From Thermodesulfobium narugense DSM 14796 (lineage in GTDB: Bacteria > Thermodesulfobiota > Thermodesulfobiia > Thermodesulfobiales > Thermodesulfobiaceae): a DNA stretch of 64,000 nucleotides. Location of the stretch: positions 186,001-250,000 of the forward strand of contig NC_015499.1 of the NCBI RefSeq assembly GCF_000212395.1. Reading direction: 5' to 3'. This document shows, one piece after another, positions 8,864 to 17,002 of this stretch (position 1 is its first letter; each line of letters begins with the position of its first letter). A program made the translations under genes and the position numbers. The notes under the pieces were generated by a model. It saw only the letters and a list, made by a program, of their open reading frames with translations. It was not told where the DNA came from and searched no databases.

Positions 8864-10210
8864 ATGTCAAAGCTTGCAAAGATAAGCCTTCCAATTTTCA
8901 ACTCGCTTTTGTTCTTTGCCTTTTTGCAGGGTATTGCTACTCATACGTTTGAGTGGCTTCAGTGGCTGATGATGTTTTTCATTGTATATGGCACTGTAAT
9001 ATTGGGGGGCTTTATAATAAAGCAGTTTGAGGATCAAAAAATAGATGAGAGTTATAAGCCTTATGTGAGCATATTGATACCTGCCCATAACGAGGAAAAT
9101 GTTATTAGGAGCACAGTTCTTGATGCTATGAATCAAGAATATATGGATGATAAAGGTAGAAAACTATTCGAAGTAATTGTCATAGACAACGTTTCTAGTG
9201 ACAACACTCCTGTTATTTTAAAACAGATGCAGGATGAATACCCAGAACTAAAAGTTATTTATCAGGGTCAGGATGCAAAAAGGGGCAAGCCTGCTGCCTT
9301 GATGGCTGGTTTAAGAGAATCTCAAGGAGAGGTTATTGCAGTGTTTGATTCTGATACCAAGATCCCACCTGACTTCATAAAGAAGTGTATGCCGTATTTG
9401 TCCGATCCAAAGGTTGGGGGGGTCCAGTCATTAGTAAGAATGTATAATGCCAATAAGAATTTTCTAACAAAGGCTCAAGACGATGAGTTTGCCATATTTA
9501 CAAGGATTTATCAAGAAGGTAGAGATTTTTTAGATGGTGCACCTACTCTTGGAGGCAACGGCCAAATAACCAGAAAAGAGGCCATTTTAGCTGTTGGCGG
9601 TTGGAACGAGCACGCTCTTACTGAAGATCTTGAACTTTCTTTAAGATTATATGAAGCGGGATATAATATTAGATTTTGTCCGGAGGCATCTGTTTATCAG
9701 GAGGGAGTAGAAAATTTTGGTGCTCTTGTAAAACAGCGAACCAGATGGGCTCTTGGATACTTGCAGTGTCTTATGGAACACACTCCAAAGATTATATTTT
9801 CCAAGATGGCTTTTAACAAGAAATTGGACTTAAGCCTAACTCTATTTTCTATATTTTTGCCGTATTTGACTTTGGTTGGATATGCATATCTTTTGCTTGA
9901 AATTACGAGAATATTTATGTTTTATACAACTTTGCCGTCTTTTATCCTTAACTTTTTGGCTTTTGCATTTCTTGTTAACGCAAGTGTTGGCGCAAGGGTT
10001 TTGGGCCTGCCCAGAAAGTCTTTGCTTTACGTCCCATTAAGATATTGGTTTTTCTCGCTTCACTGGCTAATTGCTTATATACAGGCTATGTGGAAGATGT
10101 GGTTTATGTGGATAAATGACGAACTTCCTTTTTGGGACAAAACCCATCACAATGGATTGCAGGAAGAGACCGCAAAAGGCGTTTCTACTGCCTTTCAAAC
10201 TATAAAATAG
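8864..10210 (+). CDS. Membrane-bound family-2 glycosyltransferase
   Basis: A 448-residue processive-type GT2 related to cellulose synthase and poly-N-acetylglucosamine synthases. Two N-terminal membrane segments (about 10-25 and 33-53) precede the catalytic domain, which begins VSILIPAHNEE near residue 68 and carries DNVSSDNT, the metal-binding FDSDTKIP, GGNGQ, TEDLELSLR and the KQRTRWALG (QxxRW) motif near residue 290. Three or four hydrophobic segments close the protein. The full motif set (D, DxD, TED, QxxRW) suggests synthesis and export of a beta-linked polysaccharide or glycolipid. The acceptor cannot be deduced from context. Confidence 0.88.
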   Translation: MSKLAKISLPIFNSLLFFAFLQGIATHTFEWLQWLMMFFIVYGTVILGGFIIKQFEDQKIDESYKPYVSILIPAHNEENVIRSTVLDAMNQEYMDDKGRKLFEVIVIDNVSSDNTPVILKQMQDEYPELKVIYQGQDAKRGKPAALMAGLRESQGEVIAVFDSDTKIPPDFIKKCMPYLSDPKVGGVQSLVRMYNANKNFLTKAQDDEFAIFTRIYQEGRDFLDGAPTLGGNGQITRKEAILAVGGWNEHALTEDLELSLRLYEAGYNIRFCPEASVYQEGVENFGALVKQRTRWALGYLQCLMEHTPKIIFSKMAFNKKLDLSLTLFSIFLPYLTLVGYAYLLLEITRIFMFYTTLPSFILNFLAFAFLVNASVGARVLGLPRKSLLYVPLRYWFFSLHWLIAYIQAMWKMWFMWINDELPFWDKTHHNGLQEETAKGVSTAFQTIK

Positions 10211-10219
10211 TATAAAATT

Positions 10220-10249
10220 GATTCCTCTCAAAATATTTTGAGAGGAATC
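10220..10249. terminator. Bidirectional terminator-like palindrome
   Basis: A perfect 30-base inverted repeat with arms GATTCCTCTC and GAGAGGAATC around an AT core, lying between convergent genes (the GT2 stop at 10210 and the histidine kinase stop at 10248). There is an A run on the right and no long T run, so it would act best as a bidirectional or transcript-stabilising hairpin. Confidence 0.7.
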
Positions 10250-11153
10250 AAAACCGAAGTTCTACCTTTGCCCCTTTTTCATTTGAGAAGTAAGTGTGAA
10301 TGCCCGCCATTTTTGCAAGGCTTTTAATTATGGCAGTTCCTAAACCTATTCCTGAGCCCTCTTGCCTGTTTAACTCTCTTATTTCTCCCTCTTTAAAGCC
10401 GGGACCGCTATCCCTTATAACAAGAATTTTTTCGTTAAAGCTAACAAATATTGGCTCTTTTCCGTGAATTATTGAATTTAAAAAGATATTCTTTACTATA
10501 GTTTTAAGGATATATGGATCTGTTTCAACATTTTCGTCCTCTTTTATATCCTTTTCAACATTTAAGTACGATTCATCTGACAAAGAATTTTTTAAGACCT
10601 CTTCAAGGAAAGATAAAATATTAATTTTAGTTTTCTTTATGTTTATCAGACCTAGTTGAATTTTTGTTATTACTATGGCGTTATTTAGTGCAAGATCGAG
10701 TCTTTTTATTTTACCTAGCACTTTTTCTGAAAAGGTAGAATCTATCTTGCCTGTAGCCTCTCCTATTTCTATAATTGAACTAATGGCTGAAATTGGAGTC
10801 TTTAGTTCGTGAGAGATCTGCCCAAGAAGCTTTTTTTTAAGCTCTGATTCTTCTTTATTTTCTTCAGGCCTTAGGGCTATGATCCTCAGATCCTGAGACG
10901 ATTTCACAATAAACGTATATTTTGTCAAATTCATCCCTAAAAGTATCTCTTTTTCAAAATCTTTTATTTTATAATCCTTTAATATTTCGTGAGCCTCAGA
11001 AAATCTAAGTACCTCAAAGTAATATTTGCCCTCCAAATCTTTTATCCATGAAAATTCTTTGAATTTTTTGTTGAAGCAAACAATTTGTCCATTTTTGCCA
11101 ATAATTAAAACAGGATATTCAATTAGTTCAATAACATCTTTCAAAAGATCCAT
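10248..11153 (-). CDS. Soluble PAS-type sensor histidine kinase (PhoR-like)
   Basis: A 301-residue kinase with no membrane segment. Residues 1 to about 95 are PAS-like (PVLIIGKNGQIVCFNKKF). The H box LLGQISHELKTPISA puts the phosphorylated His at 115. N box NSIIHG, G1 DSGPGF and G2 GSGIGLG complete an intact HATPase domain. It is divergent from an OmpR-family regulator, 24 bases away, and that regulator is followed by pstS, so a phosphate-starvation role is a reasonable guess. PhoR proteins usually carry membrane anchors, so this one probably senses something in the cytoplasm or through a partner. No SD is visible before the ATG. Confidence 0.88.
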   Translation of the reverse strand: MDLLKDVIELIEYPVLIIGKNGQIVCFNKKFKEFSWIKDLEGKYYFEVLRFSEAHEILKDYKIKDFEKEILLGMNLTKYTFIVKSSQDLRIIALRPEENKEESELKKKLLGQISHELKTPISAISSIIEIGEATGKIDSTFSEKVLGKIKRLDLALNNAIVITKIQLGLINIKKTKINILSFLEEVLKNSLSDESYLNVEKDIKEDENVETDPYILKTIVKNIFLNSIIHGKEPIFVSFNEKILVIRDSGPGFKEGEIRELNRQEGSGIGLGTAIIKSLAKMAGIHTYFSNEKGAKVELRF

Positions 11154-11162
11154 GTTATCTGA

Positions 11163-11172
11163 TATTATAATA
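11163..11172. promoter_or_regulatory. Palindromic TATTATAATA, possible shared -10 element for the divergent kinase and regulator genes
   Basis: TATTATAATA is its own reverse complement and supplies a perfect TATAAT on each strand. On the plus strand the hexamer ends 6 bases before the regulator ATG (11178); on the minus strand the matching hexamer ends about 10 bases before the kinase ATG (11153). Neither gene has an SD, so both transcripts may be leaderless or nearly so. No convincing -35 is seen. Confidence 0.5.
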
Positions 11173-11177
11173 AAAAT

Positions 11178-11852
11178 ATGAACAATACAATTCTTTTGGT
11201 GGAAGATGATATTGATATATCGAACAACATAAAGACATTCTTGAGTCTAAACGGTTTTGAAGTTATCCAGGCTTTCAGCGCTAGCGATGCGTTTGACGTT
11301 TTTGACGAAGCAAAAGTTTCTCTTATAATACTTGATCTGATGCTTCCAGATATGTTTGGCTCTGAGATACTTAAAGTTTTAAGGGCAAGGGGGTTAGAAA
11401 TTCCTATTTTGGTCCTTTCGGCGCTTACAGAAGAACACAATAAGGTTAGTTTATTGGATTTAGGGGCTGATGACTATCTGACAAAGCCTTTTGGAATGAA
11501 AGAACTTCTTGCGAGAATACGAAGTCTTATAAGAAGAAAAAATGGATTTGGTTTGGTAGTTGAGAAAGGGCCATTTAGAGTGGATAAGGAAAAGAGTCAG
11601 ATTTATTTTCAGGGGAATTTGATGAATTTAACTGCTACTGAGTACAAATTGTTACTCTTTCTTTTTGAGAATAATGGCAGGACTTACTCAAGAGAGAAGC
11701 TTATTGATAAGGTTTGGGGAGAGGAGTATTTTGTTGAGGCAAGGATGGTAGACGTGTATATTAGAAGGTTGAGAGAAAAGATAGAAACAGATCCTTCGAA
11801 CCCACAGATATTAAAAACAAGGCGGGGATTTGGATATGTTCTGGAAATTTAA
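11178..11852 (+). CDS. OmpR/PhoB-family response regulator
   Basis: A 224-residue two-domain regulator. The receiver domain has acidic residues VEDD at 8-11, phospho-acceptor D53 (LIILDLMLPD) and the LTKPFG lysine near 103. The C-terminal winged helix has the OmpR signatures TATEYKLLLFL, RTYSREKLIDKVWG and a closing TRRGFGYVLEI. It is divergent from its likely partner kinase and directly upstream of pstS, whose promoter region holds four TTAAC repeats at 11-base intervals, the expected target for a PhoB/PhoP-type dimer pair. The phosphate role is inferred from this context. Confidence 0.93.
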   Translation: MNNTILLVEDDIDISNNIKTFLSLNGFEVIQAFSASDAFDVFDEAKVSLIILDLMLPDMFGSEILKVLRARGLEIPILVLSALTEEHNKVSLLDLGADDYLTKPFGMKELLARIRSLIRRKNGFGLVVEKGPFRVDKEKSQIYFQGNLMNLTATEYKLLLFLFENNGRTYSREKLIDKVWGEEYFVEARMVDVYIRRLREKIETDPSNPQILKTRRGFGYVLEI

Positions 11853-11857
11853 AATAA

Positions 11858-11895
11858 TTAACTATAAATTAACTCAAAATTAACGTCCTGTTAAC
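11858..11895 (+). promoter_or_regulatory. Four 11-bp-spaced TTAAC repeats (Pho-box-like operator) before pstS
   Basis: TTAAC occurs at 11858, 11869, 11880 and 11891, exactly 11 bases apart, the spacing at which PhoB/PhoP-type regulators bind on one face of DNA. A TATATT hexamer at 11906-11911 is a candidate -10. The array begins six bases after the regulator gene and ends about 50 bases before the pstS ATG. Confidence 0.8.
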
Positions 11896-11944
11896 ATTTT
11901 GACTGTATATTGATTCAAGTACAAAATTTATTAGGAGGTTGTTT

Positions 11945-13027
11945 ATGAAAAGAATCATTCTATCCTTGTTGGGTGTCTTTTTGCTTGTAGCTGCAGCTTT
12001 TTATGTGGCTGGATGTTCTAGCTCAAATGCTCCTCAGTCAGCTTCTCAGGTAAAGCAGCTTACTGGTGCAGGTTCCACCTTTGTTTATCCTCTGTTTTCA
12101 AAGATGTTTGAAGAATATAAGAAAGAAAAGGGAGTTGAAGTAAATTATCAGTCAATAGGATCGGGAGGGGGAATTAACGCTCTTAAGGACGGTACTACTG
12201 ACTTTTCTGCGAGCGATGCATATATGTCAGAAAAAGAGATGCAGGCAGTGCCGGGTGGGGTAGTTACTATTGCAGATGCTGCAGGTGCTGTCTCAATTTC
12301 ATATAACATTCCAGGAGTCAAGGATCTTGTTTTGGACGGCAAGGCTATAGCGGATATATATCTTGGGAAAATCAAAAAATGGAATGATCCATATCTTGAA
12401 AAACTAAATCCTGGCGTAAATCTCCCAGACAAGCCCATAACGGTAGCTCACAGATCTGATGGCTCTGGAACGACATTCATATTTACAAATTATCTTTCTC
12501 TTATTAGCCCTGAGTGGAAGGATACAGTTGGTGCTGGAACTTCAGTTAAATGGCCGGTAGGTCTTGGTGGGAAGGGTAGTGAGGGCGTTACTGCTATTGT
12601 TAAGCAAAACCCTTATTCAATAGGTTATGTAGAGCTAACCTATGCGCTTCAAAACAATATTACTACTGCAAAGGTAAAGAATAAATCGGGCAATGTAGTT
12701 GCTCCAACTCTTGATAGCACCAAAAAGGCATTCGAAGGGGTAAAATTGCCTTCTGATATGAGAGCTCTTGTGCTAGATACGTCAAATCCTGAAGGTTATC
12801 CTATAACAGGATTTACTTTTATCCTTTTGCACAAGGAGATGAATTACAAGGGCAATACATTGGCAAGGGCGAAGGCAGTACTTGATCTGGTAAAGTGGAT
12901 TATCACCGATGGGCAAAAGTATTGCGAACCCTTAGATTATGTTCAGCTTCCAAAGGAAGCAGTTGATATAAATATGAAGAATTTAGAATCAATTACCTGG
13001 GATGGAAAACCAATTCTTGCCAAATAA
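11945..13027 (+). CDS. pstS: PstS, phosphate ABC transporter substrate-binding lipoprotein
   Basis: Periplasmic phosphate receptor, about 360 residues. The N-terminus is a lipoprotein signal (hydrophobic core then VAGC, lipidated Cys at residue 24). The phosphate-binding elements are visible: TGAGSTFVYPLF after the signal, a SGGGINAL loop, and HRSDGSGTTFIFTNYL. The start is ATG 11945, six bases after an AGGAGG; an in-frame TTG at 11939 lies too close to it. No pstC, pstA, pstB or phoU follows, because a terminator and a minus-strand operon come next; the permease genes must be elsewhere. Confidence 0.93.
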   Translation: MKRIILSLLGVFLLVAAAFYVAGCSSSNAPQSASQVKQLTGAGSTFVYPLFSKMFEEYKKEKGVEVNYQSIGSGGGINALKDGTTDFSASDAYMSEKEMQAVPGGVVTIADAAGAVSISYNIPGVKDLVLDGKAIADIYLGKIKKWNDPYLEKLNPGVNLPDKPITVAHRSDGSGTTFIFTNYLSLISPEWKDTVGAGTSVKWPVGLGGKGSEGVTAIVKQNPYSIGYVELTYALQNNITTAKVKNKSGNVVAPTLDSTKKAFEGVKLPSDMRALVLDTSNPEGYPITGFTFILLHKEMNYKGNTLARAKAVLDLVKWIITDGQKYCEPLDYVQLPKEAVDINMKNLESITWDGKPILAK

Positions 13028-13074
13028 ATTTTAACAAACTTTGGCAAGGGGCAGTTTACTCACTACATATTAGT

Positions 13075-13115
13075 CGCCTTTAGTCTGAGGTTATCTAAAG
13101 GCGGCTTTTATTTTT
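13075..13115 (+). terminator. Rho-independent terminator after pstS
   Basis: Stem CGCCTTTAG / CTAAAGGCG (13075-13083 and 13095-13103) with an 11-base loop, followed by a T-rich stretch from 13106. It ends pstS transcription just before the convergent sirtuin gene. Confidence 0.85.
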
Positions 13116-13836
13116 ATGACGTTAATATTTCATATAATTTTTCGAGAACGAGGCTTGAACTCTCGTTGAATACAGCATCGGCAAAGTTATCCAGGTGAGT
13201 TTTCATTTTGTTAATTATAATTAGTTTTGCATTAAACTTAAGCGCCGTTTCTGGGATAGCTGCTGCAGGATAAACGCTTAGGCTTGAACCTATAACAATA
13301 CATGCTTTAGCTCGTTTTATGATATTCATTGAATCATTAAAACTGGGTGGCATAGCTTCTCCAAATAGAACAACATTTGGCCCAATTGCTCCACCACAAT
13401 TTGGGCACATCTCGACGTCGTCTAAAATGCTTGATGGGAATATGGACTTACATGTTCTACAGTATGCTTCTTCAATATTGCCGTGTATCTCTATAACTTT
13501 TTTAGAACCTGCTTTTTGGTGCAATCTGTCAATGTTTTGAGTTATTACACACGTTACAAGTCCCATTTCTTCTAATTTTGCAACTATTTCGTGCGACTTG
13601 TTTGGGTTTGCAAGCTTTATTTTTGAAAGTCTCTCTCTGTAAAACTTTATAAATTCGCTTCTTCTCTCATATAGCGCATCTATTGAAGCAAGCGAAATAA
13701 AATCCTCCTGATTCCATAATCCTGTGGGGGATCTGAAGTCTGGTATGCCGGACTCAGTGGAAATGCCAGCTCCTGAAAATACCACTACACCTTTGTCTTT
13801 TATGATATTAGCTGTTTTTGAATATTTTTCATCCAT
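13114..13836 (-). CDS. cobB: Sir2-family NAD-dependent protein deacylase (sirtuin)
   Basis: A 240-residue bacterial sirtuin that removes acyl groups from protein lysines using NAD. Family motifs are present in order: GAGISTESGIPDFRS, TQNIDRLH, EIHGN with the catalytic His, a four-Cys zinc module (CRTC and CPNC), GPNVVLFGE and a GSSLSVYPA Rossmann segment. Two bases separate it from the upstream metallo-hydrolase, so the two are co-transcribed. The cobB symbol is by homology; physiological targets such as acetyl-CoA synthetase are not nearby. Confidence 0.93.
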   Translation of the reverse strand: MDEKYSKTANIIKDKGVVVFSGAGISTESGIPDFRSPTGLWNQEDFISLASIDALYERRSEFIKFYRERLSKIKLANPNKSHEIVAKLEEMGLVTCVITQNIDRLHQKAGSKKVIEIHGNIEEAYCRTCKSIFPSSILDDVEMCPNCGGAIGPNVVLFGEAMPPSFNDSMNIIKRAKACIVIGSSLSVYPAAAIPETALKFNAKLIIINKMKTHLDNFADAVFNESSSLVLEKLYEILTS

Positions 13837-13838
13837 TG

Positions 13839-14696
13839 CTACACCTCAAAAGTTGAGCCAACGCCAGAAAAAATAAATTTATCCTTTAACTCATTTGCGC
13901 ACCTTGAAATCATCTCAAGTCCTGTGCAGTGAACAAAAGCTATCCTTTCTGGGGTAAGCTCTTTAAGAGCCTCTATTGTTTTATCTTGTTGCTCTTTAGA
14001 TGCTGGTCCAAGGTGAGAGCCTCCAATGATAGCTCCCAATTTCTTGCAACCTGTAACCTTCTTACCCTGTTCAACAATATTTATTACTCCCATGTGGGCA
14101 CAACCTGTTAGTACAGAAAGTCTATCGCTGTTTTTGAAGTATATGCTCAAGTCTTCTTCAAATGTATCTGGCACAAGTTGTCCATTTTCATCGAGCTTTA
14201 AAAGATTTTGATCTGTTATTTCAAAGCTATTTGATGACTCTATCTGGTAAGATAGGAATATGTTTTCATTAATTTTGATTGGGGAGTCTAAAAATATAAA
14301 ATTTGCTCCCAGAGATTCAAGCATTTCTTTAGCAAACGGTATTCCTATAAAGGTTATCTTTTTTGTTTTTTTGGAAAAAGTTTTTTTAAAAATGTTATGG
14401 TGCGCATAGACCCTTATGTCCTTTCTAAGATAGTCAAGCAAGGCAAAAAGTCCACCTGTATGATCGCTGTGATTGTGTGAAAGAATAATTGCATCAATAT
14501 TTTTCAAGTCCTTTTTAAGTCTGTGCGCGTTGTTTAGTAGAACTATACCGCTTGAGCCAGTATCGTAAAGAAAAGTTTGCCTTTCAGTCTCAATTAAAGC
14601 GCTAAATCCATGTTCTGCAAGAAGATTGGCTGGACTGGAAGAAAGAACTATATTGTCTACGAGAATTGTTATTCTTGTAGATGCTTTTTTTTGCAT
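13839..14696 (-). CDS. Metallo-beta-lactamase-fold hydrolase
   Basis: A 285-residue protein of the MBL-fold group often labelled as dihydropterin-ribofuranosyl-aminobenzene phosphate synthase-like. The dinuclear metal motif HNHSDH occurs in LSHNHSDHTGG, followed by TGCAHMG and FVHCTG near the C-terminus, as in that subgroup. The start is the ATG at 14696 (minus), which has an AAGGAGG SD; the frame is open 51 bases further upstream but without an SD. It heads a two-gene operon with the sirtuin. The exact substrate is unknown. Confidence 0.82.
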   Translation of the reverse strand: MQKKASTRITILVDNIVLSSSPANLLAEHGFSALIETERQTFLYDTGSSGIVLLNNAHRLKKDLKNIDAIILSHNHSDHTGGLFALLDYLRKDIRVYAHHNIFKKTFSKKTKKITFIGIPFAKEMLESLGANFIFLDSPIKINENIFLSYQIESSNSFEITDQNLLKLDENGQLVPDTFEEDLSIYFKNSDRLSVLTGCAHMGVINIVEQGKKVTGCKKLGAIIGGSHLGPASKEQQDKTIEALKELTPERIAFVHCTGLEMISRCANELKDKFIFSGVGSTFEV

Positions 14697-15033
14697 AACC
14701 TGCCTCCTTATTGGTTTTAGATTAGAAGCTGAGAATCTTAAAAACAAATGCTTTCAAAAAGACTGTTATATTTAGTATATAAGATCTTTATTTAAATTAG
14801 TACAAAAAATAAGTAACGTTTATTTTACTTCAAAAATTTATTATTATAAAATTTTAATTTGTAAACTCTTATTGATGTACGTGGTTTAATGAAAGCTGTA
14901 GAATGTTTAAAATATTATAAATGATGTGAATAGATCTTTTGAGAAGGAGGGTGGTGGCCTATATACCTTTATATTCCTAACAAAAAAGAGCTCTTTCTAA
15001 CCCAGTTTGGATTAATTTTAAGGAGGAATTAAA
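14697..15033. other. Divergent intergenic region upstream of malic enzyme
   Basis: 337 bases of AT-rich DNA. It contains a strong SD-like AAGGAGG at 14944-14950 followed at once by overlapping GTG codons whose frame closes after only 8-9 codons (TAA at 14978-14980), and a 12-base perfect palindrome AAAGAGCTCTTT at 14985-14996. The malic enzyme SD lies at 15021-15026. No riboswitch consensus is recognised. Confidence 0.4.
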
Positions 15034-16263
15034 TTGTCTTTGAAAGAGGAAGCACTAATTTTTCACAGAAAAACTAAAGGAAAAATAAGCGTTGAGAGCA
15101 AATCGGTCATTGAGAACGTTCACGATCTTTCTTTGGCCTATAGCCCGGGCGTAGCCGAACCAGTTAAAGAAATAGCTTTCGATCCAGAAATGGCATATTA
15201 TTATACCTCAAAATGGAACATGGTGGCTGTGGTTACCGATGGAAGCGCTATTTTGGGTCTTGGAAATCTGGGGGCCTTAGCATCTTTGCCTGTAATGGAA
15301 GGTAAAGCAGTATTATTTAAAAAATTTGGAGGCGTTGATGCCTTTCCTATTTGTTTGAATACAAAAGATAGTGAGAAAATAATTGAAACAGTAAAGCTTA
15401 TAGAGCCGGTATTCGGGGGAGTAAATTTAGAAGACATTGGTGCTCCAAGGTGTTTTGAGATTGAAAGAGCACTTAGAGATGAGCTTTCTATTCCAGTCTT
15501 TCATGATGATCAGCACGGTACAGCTGTAGTTACGCTGGCAGGTTTACACAATGCTTTGAAGATTGTGGGCAAGAAGTTAGAAGATGTAAAAATAGTAATA
15601 AACGGGGCAGGTGCGGCAGGTATATCTATAGCAAAGCTTCTGGTTCACATGAATGCTAAAAATGTAATACTTTGTGATACAAAGGGCACAATATATCGGG
15701 ATAGAGGGCAGGGAATGAACCCTTATAAGGAAGAGATTGCACAATTTACGAATCCTGAAATGATAAAGGGAACTCTTGCAGACGCTATGAAGGGGGCAGA
15801 TGTATTTATAGGCGTTTCAGTTAGAGACGTAGTCAACCAAAAGATGGTTAAGTCTATGGCGAAAGATCCTATCGTCTTTGCGTGTGCAAACCCAGACCCA
15901 GAAATACATCCAAATGCTGCTAAAGAAGCTGGAGCAGCAGTGGTTGCTACTGGAAGATCAGACTTTCCTAATCAAATAAACAATGTTTTGGGATTTCCTG
16001 GGCTGTTTAGGGGGGTTCTTGATGTTAGAGCAAGAGTAATAAACGACGATATGAACGTGGCAGCAGCAGTTGCAATTGCTGATTCTGTAGAAGAAAATAA
16101 TCTTACACCAGAACACATAGTTCCGTCTCCATTGGATCTTGAAATATATCCTCGTGTGGCAGCAGCAGTTGCAAGAGCTGCAATGAAATCGGGAGTAGCT
16201 AGATTTGCGGTTTTGCCAATTGATGTCGAGCTTAATGCGCGCAAGTTATTAGGACTTGGTTAG
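15034..16263 (+). CDS. Malic enzyme (oxaloacetate-decarboxylating malate dehydrogenase)
   Basis: A 409-residue short bacterial malic enzyme interconverting malate and pyruvate plus CO2 with NAD(P). It shows YSPGVAEP, the DGSAILGLG(N) block, the metal-site region FHDDQHGTA, and the dinucleotide loop INGAGAAGISIAK. It starts at TTG, seven bases after an AGGAGG. The phosphotransacetylase-like extension of the long form is absent. It leads directly into sdhCDAB, indicating a joint role in C4-dicarboxylate metabolism, either feeding reductive fumarate formation or oxidising malate. Cofactor preference cannot be read from the sequence with confidence. Confidence 0.94.
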   Translation: MSLKEEALIFHRKTKGKISVESKSVIENVHDLSLAYSPGVAEPVKEIAFDPEMAYYYTSKWNMVAVVTDGSAILGLGNLGALASLPVMEGKAVLFKKFGGVDAFPICLNTKDSEKIIETVKLIEPVFGGVNLEDIGAPRCFEIERALRDELSIPVFHDDQHGTAVVTLAGLHNALKIVGKKLEDVKIVINGAGAAGISIAKLLVHMNAKNVILCDTKGTIYRDRGQGMNPYKEEIAQFTNPEMIKGTLADAMKGADVFIGVSVRDVVNQKMVKSMAKDPIVFACANPDPEIHPNAAKEAGAAVVATGRSDFPNQINNVLGFPGLFRGVLDVRARVINDDMNVAAAVAIADSVEENNLTPEHIVPSPLDLEIYPRVAAAVARAAMKSGVARFAVLPIDVELNARKLLGLG

Positions 16264-16271
16264 GAGGACTT

Positions 16272-16658
16272 ATGTTAAGAGATGTTCCAGAATTAAAATC
16301 TTATAAAATTTTTCCGGGAAGTTTTTTGTTTTACTTGCACAGAATTACAGGTTTATTGCTTGGTTTATACCTTTTGTTTCACATATTTTATCTATATGGG
16401 ATAAGATTTGCTGAACCATCCCTTATACCATTTTTTGAATCAATGCATGCCTTTCACGAAAGCTTTAAGATCATAATCAATCCTGGCGTTGCCTTTATTG
16501 CGGTTTTTCATGTAATGAACGGTTTAAGGATTATTGCTTTTGAATTTGAACCTAGTCTTGCCATAAAAGAAAGGCAGGTTGGATGGTTTTATTGGGTAGT
16601 AGGAATTACTATTATTGCATTTATGGTAAAAATTGCCCAATCGATAATTTTTGGTTAG
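16272..16658 (+). CDS. sdhC: Succinate dehydrogenase/fumarate reductase membrane anchor, SdhC-type
   Basis: A 128-residue protein with three hydrophobic segments and the cytochrome b-anchor motif LHRITG near residue 23, plus further His residues (LFHIFYL, AVFHVMNG) that could ligate haem. It starts at ATG behind TAGGAGGA. The neighbouring small anchor, flavoprotein and iron-sulfur genes identify it. Confidence 0.88.
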   Translation: MLRDVPELKSYKIFPGSFLFYLHRITGLLLGLYLLFHIFYLYGIRFAEPSLIPFFESMHAFHESFKIIINPGVAFIAVFHVMNGLRIIAFEFEPSLAIKERQVGWFYWVVGITIIAFMVKIAQSIIFG

Positions 16659-16667
16659 GAGGTTAAT

Positions 16668-16967
16668 GTGAGATATAGTCGCTCTCTTATGCGCGCTAAT
16701 GCGAAAGATATGTGGTTTTGGCAGCGCGTTAGCGCTATCGCACTTATAATTTTGCTTGTTCTGCACGTTTTTAAATTTGCACTCTTTTTCCCCGTGCACG
16801 TAGCTTTTGCAGCTTTTATTTGTTTGCATTTGTATATTGGCATGGTTACTATTACCAGAGAATATATAAAAAAGCCAACTCTTAACACGTTCTTAAATAT
16901 GTTTTATTTAGTTCTTTTCGTGGTCATATTTTTTGCAGCCTTTAGAATTGCAGAGGTTACTTTTTAA
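16668..16967 (+). CDS. sdhD: Succinate dehydrogenase/fumarate reductase membrane anchor, SdhD-type
   Basis: A 99-residue protein with three membrane segments and His residues at helix positions compatible with haem or quinone binding (LLVLHVFKF, FICLHLYIG). GTG start behind an AGGAGG; the ATG two bases earlier reads straight into TGA. The sequence is weakly diagnostic by itself; the place between sdhC and sdhA gives the function. Confidence 0.8.
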   Translation: MRYSRSLMRANAKDMWFWQRVSAIALIILLVLHVFKFALFFPVHVAFAAFICLHLYIGMVTITREYIKKPTLNTFLNMFYLVLFVVIFFAAFRIAEVTF

Positions 16968-17002
16968 TAATTATTAATTTTAATAGTTGAAAGGAGTCAG
17001 AG

